A stretch of 32,076 nucleotides of DNA from Sphingobacterium thalpophilum (lineage in GTDB: Bacteria > Bacteroidota > Bacteroidia > Sphingobacteriales > Sphingobacteriaceae): assembly GCA_945865415.1 (NCBI GenBank), contig CAMBFY010000005.1, positions 1-32,076 of the forward strand, given 5' to 3'. Under the pieces are notes generated by a model. The model saw nothing but the letters and a program-made list of their open reading frames with translations, ran no database searches and was not told the DNA's origin. Both the position numbers and the translations under genes were made by a program. This document shows, piece after piece, positions 26,945-32,076 of this stretch. How positions within the stretch are numbered: position 1 is the stretch's first letter; every line of letters starts with the position of its first letter.

Positions 26945-27036
26945 GGAAATTAACAATTTGAAAATTTGAGGATGATCAGCAGCTAATGCAGGTTTTCGGA
27001 ATTTTCAACTATTCAAGTTTTCCAATATTCAAATTG
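26945..27036. repeat. imperfect inverted pair of AT-rich degenerate word repeats in the accB-accC spacer
   Basis: Left GGAAATTAACAATTTGAAAATTTGAGG (26945-26971). The reverse complement of 26998-27036 is CAATTTGAATATTGGAAAACTTGAATAGTTGAAAATTCC. Confidence 0.5.
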
Positions 27037-27043
27037 AAAAAAA

Positions 27044-28384
27044 ATGTTTAAAAAAATACTCATTGCAAATAGAGGTGAAATAGCTCTTCGAATTATCCGT
27101 ACCTGCAAGGAAATGGGAGTGAAAACCGTAGCTGTTTATTCAACCGCCGATCGCCATAGTCTGCATGTACGATTCGCAGATGAAGCAGTTTGTATCGGTC
27201 CGCCACCTAGTAAAGATTCTTATCTAAATATTCCGAATATAATTTCAGCGGCAGAACTTACCAATGCAGATGCAATTCACCCCGGATATGGTTTCTTATC
27301 TGAGAATGCAAAATTTTCAGCCATATGCAATGAATACGGCATCAAATTTATTGGTGCTACCGCGGATCAAATCAATGGTATGGGCGATAAGGCATCGGCT
27401 AAAGAAACCATGAAATTAGCCGGCGTTCCTACTATTCCAGGTTCTGAAGGTTTGTTATCTGATGTTAAAGAGGGAATTAAAATTGCTAATGAAATTGGCT
27501 ATCCAATTATCCTAAAAGCCACCGCAGGTGGAGGTGGTCGTGGAATGCGCATCGTATGGAATGATTCTGAGTTTGAGCCTGCATGGGATTCAGCACGTCA
27601 GGAATCAGCTGCTGCTTTTGGAAATGATGGATTATATCTTGAAAAATATGTTGAAGATCCCCGTCATATTGAAATTCAGGTAATTGGAGATCAATATGGA
27701 AAAGTATGTCATCTTTCAGAACGTGATTGTTCAATTCAACGCAGACATCAAAAACTGGTGGAGGAATCTCCATCGCCTTTCATGACCCCTGAGCTGCGGG
27801 AAAAAATGGGCGAAGCTGCGATCAAAGGAGCCATGGCTGTGAATTACGAAGGCGCCGGAACTGTAGAATTTCTGGTAGATAAACACCGCAACTTCTACTT
27901 CATGGAAATGAATACCCGTATTCAGGTAGAACACCCGGTTACTGAGGAGGTCATTAATTTTGACCTGATCAAAGAGCAGATCAAAGTTGCTTCAGGTATT
28001 CCTATCTCGGGGAAAAATTATATTCCTGAGATGCATGCCATAGAATGCCGAATCAACGCTGAGGATCCATTTAATAATTTCAGACCTTCTCCAGGACTAA
28101 TAACCAATTTCCATTCGCCTGGTGGGCATGGAGTAAGGGTTGATACTCATGTTTATGCAGGCTACCAGATTCCTCCAAATTATGACTCTATGATCGCAAA
28201 ACTGATATGTGTGGCACAAACCCGCGAAGAGGCAATTTGTACTATGGAGCGTTCATTGAGTGAGTTTGTTATTGAAGGTATAAAAACTACAATCCCTTTC
28301 CACTTAAGATTGATGAAAGACCCCAATTTCCGTGCTGGTAACTTTACTACCAAATTCATGGAAAGCTTTGACCTTAGTGAGTAA
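27044..28384 (+). CDS. accC: acetyl-CoA carboxylase biotin carboxylase subunit
   Basis: 446 aa with [52 protein letters not shown] and [14 protein letters not shown] motifs. Confidence 0.98.
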   Translation: MFKKILIANRGEIALRIIRTCKEMGVKTVAVYSTADRHSLHVRFADEAVCIGPPPSKDSYLNIPNIISAAELTNADAIHPGYGFLSENAKFSAICNEYGIKFIGATADQINGMGDKASAKETMKLAGVPTIPGSEGLLSDVKEGIKIANEIGYPIILKATAGGGGRGMRIVWNDSEFEPAWDSARQESAAAFGNDGLYLEKYVEDPRHIEIQVIGDQYGKVCHLSERDCSIQRRHQKLVEESPSPFMTPELREKMGEAAIKGAMAVNYEGAGTVEFLVDKHRNFYFMEMNTRIQVEHPVTEEVINFDLIKEQIKVASGIPISGKNYIPEMHAIECRINAEDPFNNFRPSPGLITNFHSPGGHGVRVDTHVYAGYQIPPNYDSMIAKLICVAQTREEAICTMERSLSEFVIEGIKTTIPFHLRLMKDPNFRAGNFTTKFMESFDLSE

Positions 28385-28475
28385 GTTCCAGTGTATATGC
28401 CGGCAAAATACAAAAGACTGTCATTTTTAGTCGCTGAATGTCACAATAGAATTGATGCTTAATAAATATCCACTG

Positions 28476-28515
28476 AATACCATTCTTAATTTAAACAGAA
28501 TGGTATTTTTGTTTT
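28476..28515 (+). terminator. Rho-independent terminator-like hairpin immediately upstream of tatC
   Basis: AATACCATTCT-TAATTTAAAC-AGAATGGTATT followed by TTTGTTTT. 11-bp perfect arms. Ends 6-7 nt before the tatC ATG. Confidence 0.75.
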
Positions 28516-28521
28516 AAAATT

Positions 28522-29397
28522 ATGAGTGAGCAACGTACTGACCTAATAAAGGCTATTAAAGAAAAAGGTAAAACCATAGAAGCAGAAATGTCTTTCTTTG
28601 ACCATTTGGATGTCCTCAGGGGCCATCTGATTAGAGCTTCTATTGCTATAGTAACCTTTACTATACTTGCCTTCTCATTTTACGATTTCATTTTCGACAA
28701 GATTATCATGGGACCAGGCAGAACTGATTTCTGGACCTACCGAATGATGTGCCTGGCCACCGAAAAGTTTAATCTCGGTGCTGACTTTTGTGTAAAAAAA
28801 CTCAGTTTTAATATTATAAATACTGAGCTTGGCGGACAATTTACATTGCAGCTCAACTCATCTTTAATGATCGGGATAGTGTTAGGAGTACCTTATCTAC
28901 TATTTGAAATATGGCGATTCGTAAAACCTGCATTACACGAAAATGAACGTAAATCCGCTACGGGTTTCGTTTTCTGGGCTTCTTTATTGTTTACTCTCGG
29001 ACTAGCATTTGGGTATTATGTTATCGCTCCTCTGTCGATCAATTTCTTATCCAATTATGAGGTCAGTTCCATTATTAATAACCAAATCACCATTTCATCC
29101 TATTTTTCTGTTGTAGCTACTCTGACAATCGGTGCTGCAATCACGTTTGAATTGCCGATTGTTATCTATATACTTTCAAAACTGGGCATCATGACTCCTG
29201 AGTTCATGAGATCTTCCAGAAGATATGCTACAGTTATAATTTTAATCATTGCCGCTATTGTTACCCCTACTCCAGATCTAGTGACCATGCTTACAGTTAG
29301 TTTCCCATTATTTCTACTGTATGAATTGAGTATTTACGTGTCAGCACGCGTTGCAAGCAATAAGAAAAAAGCAGAAATAGAATTTTACAAAGATTAA
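28522..29397 (+). CDS. tatC: Sec-independent (Tat) protein translocase TatC
   Basis: 291 aa with MSFFDHLDVLRGHLIRASIAI, YLLFEIWRFVKPALHENERK, FELPIVIYILSKLG and ATVIILIIAAIVTPTPDLVTM motifs. Six-TM character. Confidence 0.96.
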   Translation: MSEQRTDLIKAIKEKGKTIEAEMSFFDHLDVLRGHLIRASIAIVTFTILAFSFYDFIFDKIIMGPGRTDFWTYRMMCLATEKFNLGADFCVKKLSFNIINTELGGQFTLQLNSSLMIGIVLGVPYLLFEIWRFVKPALHENERKSATGFVFWASLLFTLGLAFGYYVIAPLSINFLSNYEVSSIINNQITISSYFSVVATLTIGAAITFELPIVIYILSKLGIMTPEFMRSSRRYATVIILIIAAIVTPTPDLVTMLTVSFPLFLLYELSIYVSARVASNKKKAEIEFYKD

Positions 29398-29438
29398 TAA
29401 AACACTTTATACTCGATTTTTTAACAGGATTTAAAAAG

Positions 29439-29873
29439 ATGAACCAAAATATTTCCATCGCTATAGGAGCAGATCATGCAGGTTTTGAATACAAAAGCAT
29501 TCTTGCAGATTTTCTGAAAGCATATCATGTTAAAGACTTTGGAACCTACAGTGCCGATTCTGTAGACTATCCGGACTTTGCACATCCGGTAGCCAGCGCT
29601 GTTGAAAATTCTGAATTTACAATCGGAATATTGATTTGCGGCAGCGCCAATGGTGTAGCAATCACAGCCAATAAACATCAGGGTATCAGAGCCGCAATTT
29701 GCTGGAATGAAGAACTTGCCGAGCTTGCAAGATCCCATAACAATGCAAATATTCTTTGTATCCCGGCCAGATTTATTAGCACTGAGCTTGCCAAACAAAT
29801 CTGTACAAAATTTATCACTACAGAATTTGAAGGTGGCCGTCATGCCAACAGGGTAAATAAAATAGCCTGCTGA
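29439..29873 (+). CDS. rpiB: ribose 5-phosphate isomerase B
   Basis: 144 aa with IAIGADHAGFEYKSIL, DYPDFAHPVASAVE, GILICGSANGVAITANKHQGIRAA, NNANILCIPARF and FEGGRHANRVNKI motifs. Confidence 0.96.
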   Translation: MNQNISIAIGADHAGFEYKSILADFLKAYHVKDFGTYSADSVDYPDFAHPVASAVENSEFTIGILICGSANGVAITANKHQGIRAAICWNEELAELARSHNNANILCIPARFISTELAKQICTKFITTEFEGGRHANRVNKIAC

Positions 29874-29898
29874 TCATTTTAAACTAACCAAGTAACAT

Positions 29899-31506
29899 AT
29901 GATTTCAAAAAAAACAATTTGGGCACTATCTCTGCTTTGTGTTTCCGCACAGGCTTTTGCCCAGGATCCAAATGCAAAAAAATTTTCTGAGGAGATTAAC
30001 GTAAAAAATGCAAAAAAACATTTGACAATCCTTGCCTCCGACAAGTTTGAAGGAAGAGAAACAGGTAAGGCAGGTGCTGAAAAAGCAGCTAATTACATAG
30101 CCAAAGAGTTTAAAAAATTAAATTTAACTGCACCTGTAAATGGATCATATTTTCAGGATGTTCCGCTGGTAGAGACCTCTTTTGATGTTAGGTCTTTTAT
30201 TTCAAACGGTAAAACACTGAGCCTGGGAAAAGAATTTCTATTTTCAGGTAGCGGAGAAGCTAAATCAATCGATGCCAGTGAAATAGTATTTATTGGTTAT
30301 GGAATTGGAGCAGAAAACTATGATGACCTAAAAAATATCGATGTAACCGGAAAAGTGGTTTTGATGATCAATAAAGGTGAGCCCATGAATAATGGGATAT
30401 CAGCAATCAGTAAAACCTCAAAAGCATCAGACTGGAGTACGAACCGGTTAAAACGCTTACAATATGTAATGAGTAAAGGTCCTTCAGTTATTCTTGCGGT
30501 AAATCCGGATGTAAGTGCTGCACTTCAATCGTATTCCCCAAGAAGTGGCAGATTAACAATCAAAAAAGAAACAAAAGCTGCAGCAAATAATCGCCCTGGA
30601 ACCGCTGCTTATTTCAGCATAGCACCGGATATAGCAAACCAGATTCTGAAAAATTCCGGAAAAAACTATGAAGATTTAAAATCAGCAATAGATAATAGCG
30701 GTACCCCACAATCTCAGGTTTTGAAATCTCAAATCTCAATGAATTATGGTCCTGTTAACAAGGATGTTAAATCTGTGAACGTAATGGGATATCTGGAAGG
30801 TACTGACCTTAAAGATGAACTGGTAGTTTATTCGGCACATTATGACCATATCGGACTGACAACTGATGGTGGTGCAGATAAAGTTAACAATGGTGCAGAT
30901 GACGACGGATCAGGCACTACAGGAGTACTAAACATAGCCAGAGCCTATGCAAAAGCTAAAAAAGCTGGACATGGCCCACGTAGAAGTGTATTGTTCTTAA
31001 TGGTAACCGGTGAAGAGAAAGGACTACTAGGTTCAGAATATTACTCTCTGAATCCGGTTTTCCCAATAGCTAACACCATTACCAACCTGAATATTGACAT
31101 GATTGGTAGAACCGGTGAATTATACAAAGGCTCTGCTGATTCTGCGAATTACTGCTACCTGATCGGTTCTGATAAGTTAAGTACAGATCTGCATAAGATC
31201 AGTGAAAACGCGAATGCTGTTTACACTAAGATGAAAATTGATTATAAATACAATGATCCAAATGACCCTGAGCGTATCTATTACCGTTCAGATCACTATA
31301 ATTTTGCCAAGAATGGTGTACCCATTGTATTCTATTTTAATGGTGTACATGAAGATTACCACAAAGCGAGTGATGAAGTAAGCAAGATAAATTTTGAATT
31401 GCTTGCAAAGCGCGCTCAACTGGTATACTATACTGGTTGGGATCTTCTGAACCGGGATAAAAGACCGGTAGTTGATGTAAAAAATGATATGCCGGCTACG
31501 CGATAG
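29899..31506 (+). CDS. M28 family metallopeptidase, secreted
   Basis: 535 aa. Signal peptide (MISKKTIWALSLLCVSAQAFA), PA-domain-like insert, YSAHYDHIG, NGADDDGSGTTGVL, TGEEKGLLGSEYY and RSDHYNF motifs. Confidence 0.94.
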   Translation: MISKKTIWALSLLCVSAQAFAQDPNAKKFSEEINVKNAKKHLTILASDKFEGRETGKAGAEKAANYIAKEFKKLNLTAPVNGSYFQDVPLVETSFDVRSFISNGKTLSLGKEFLFSGSGEAKSIDASEIVFIGYGIGAENYDDLKNIDVTGKVVLMINKGEPMNNGISAISKTSKASDWSTNRLKRLQYVMSKGPSVILAVNPDVSAALQSYSPRSGRLTIKKETKAAANNRPGTAAYFSIAPDIANQILKNSGKNYEDLKSAIDNSGTPQSQVLKSQISMNYGPVNKDVKSVNVMGYLEGTDLKDELVVYSAHYDHIGLTTDGGADKVNNGADDDGSGTTGVLNIARAYAKAKKAGHGPRRSVLFLMVTGEEKGLLGSEYYSLNPVFPIANTITNLNIDMIGRTGELYKGSADSANYCYLIGSDKLSTDLHKISENANAVYTKMKIDYKYNDPNDPERIYYRSDHYNFAKNGVPIVFYFNGVHEDYHKASDEVSKINFELLAKRAQLVYYTGWDLLNRDKRPVVDVKNDMPATR

Positions 31507-31523
31507 AATTAATTAAAGAAGTT

Positions 31524-31578
31524 AAAAAAGCCCCGCCCCGCCCCGGATTTAAACCGGGGTCCGTGCCGGGGCTTTTTT
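31524..31578. terminator. GC-rich nested hairpin terminator between tandem M28 peptidase genes
   Basis: Outer arms AAAAAAGCCCCG (31524-31535) and CGGGGCTTTTTT (31567-31578). Inner CCCCGG-ATTTAAA-CCGGGG (31541-31559). Confidence 0.88.
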
Positions 31579-31642
31579 ATTTATGCTCAAAAGGATTACA
31601 TTACTAAACAATAATTCAGCTAAATCCTGAACTCGATTAAAA

Positions 31643-32076
31643 ATGAAAAAACAACTAGCAGGCTTTTTACTCTTCGCAGCCATTTCGATTCAATGCTTTG
31701 CTCAGGATGTTACAGCTAAAAAATATGCTACCGAGATCAATGCTAAAAGAACGAAAAAACACCTGAAAATATTGGCCTCAGAGAAATTTGAGGGCAGAGA
31801 AACCGGAAAACATGGGGCTGAAATGGCCGCAGGTTACCTTGCACGCGAGTTTAAGAAATTGAAACTTATTGCCCCTGTTAAGGGAACCTATTTTCAGGAT
31901 GTCGAGTTAATCGAAACCTCTATTGTCGTCAATTTATTGGAAGTAAATGGCACCAAATTAAAGCAAAAAACAGATTTTTCCTTTAGTGGCAGCGGCGAAG
32001 CGAAAATAATCAATGCAAATGAGCTGACTTACATAGGACTCGGGACTGAATCGGAGCTAAAAAACACAACTATAAA
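31643..32076 (+). CDS. M28 family metallopeptidase paralog, truncated by window end
   Basis: MKKQLAGFLLFAAISIQCFAQDVTAKKYATEINAKRTKKHLKILASEKFEGRETGKHGAEMAAGYLAREFKKLKLIAPVKGTYFQDVELIETS... is clearly paralogous to the 29899-31506 product. The frame stays open to the end of the window. Confidence 0.93.
   Translation, partial: MKKQLAGFLLFAAISIQCFAQDVTAKKYATEINAKRTKKHLKILASEKFEGRETGKHGAEMAAGYLAREFKKLKLIAPVKGTYFQDVELIETSIVVNLLEVNGTKLKQKTDFSFSGSGEAKIINANELTYIGLGTESELKNTTI

Noticed and set aside
29421-29843. 140-aa minus-strand ORF opposite rpiB
   Set aside because: Cys-rich, low-plausibility translation fully overlapping a canonical RpiB. It is a shadow ORF.
1-32076. CRISPR arrays, tRNA or rRNA genes, prophage, IS transposases, defence islands
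   Set aside because: No regularly spaced direct repeats, tRNA-like cloverleaf or T-loop GGTTCGAATCC patterns, or transposase/phage/defence proteins were recognised on reading the sequence and ORFs.

Overview
The window is a Bacteroidota chromosomal segment, probably Sphingobacteriales-like judging by protein flavour, TAnnTTTG-type promoter boxes and gene order. It is almost entirely core metabolism and housekeeping. In order it carries: a SAM-riboswitch-like leader, metH, an S23/IVP-type four-helix-bundle gene and metF; thrA-thrB-thrC on the minus strand; rsgA-dtd-MazG-like; comB-gcvT-rnhB; a GAF/SpoIIE phosphatase; a GT2/flippase-like pair; ruvC; HIT, greA, a D-2-hydroxyacid dehydrogenase and rsmA; pdxA, DUF177, rpmF, plsX, fabH, accB and accC; tatC; rpiB; and two tandem M28 peptidases, the second truncated by the window end. 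I found no CRISPR array, rRNA or tRNA, transposase, or recognisable defence or secondary-metabolite system. The most interesting non-ORF signals are (1) an apparent ribosome-mediated threonine attenuator upstream of thrA, with an unannotated 24-aa Thr-rich leader peptide (MIRTFYTTTTITTTLMLGEGKCMV), a terminator and a plausible antiterminator pairing; (2) an S23-family gene between metH and metF, bracketed by inverted arms of degenerate word repeats that look like element ends; and (3) similar gene-less inverted word-repeat pairs elsewhere in the window. All calls come from reading the sequence and the supplied ORFs. No database search or folding program was run.
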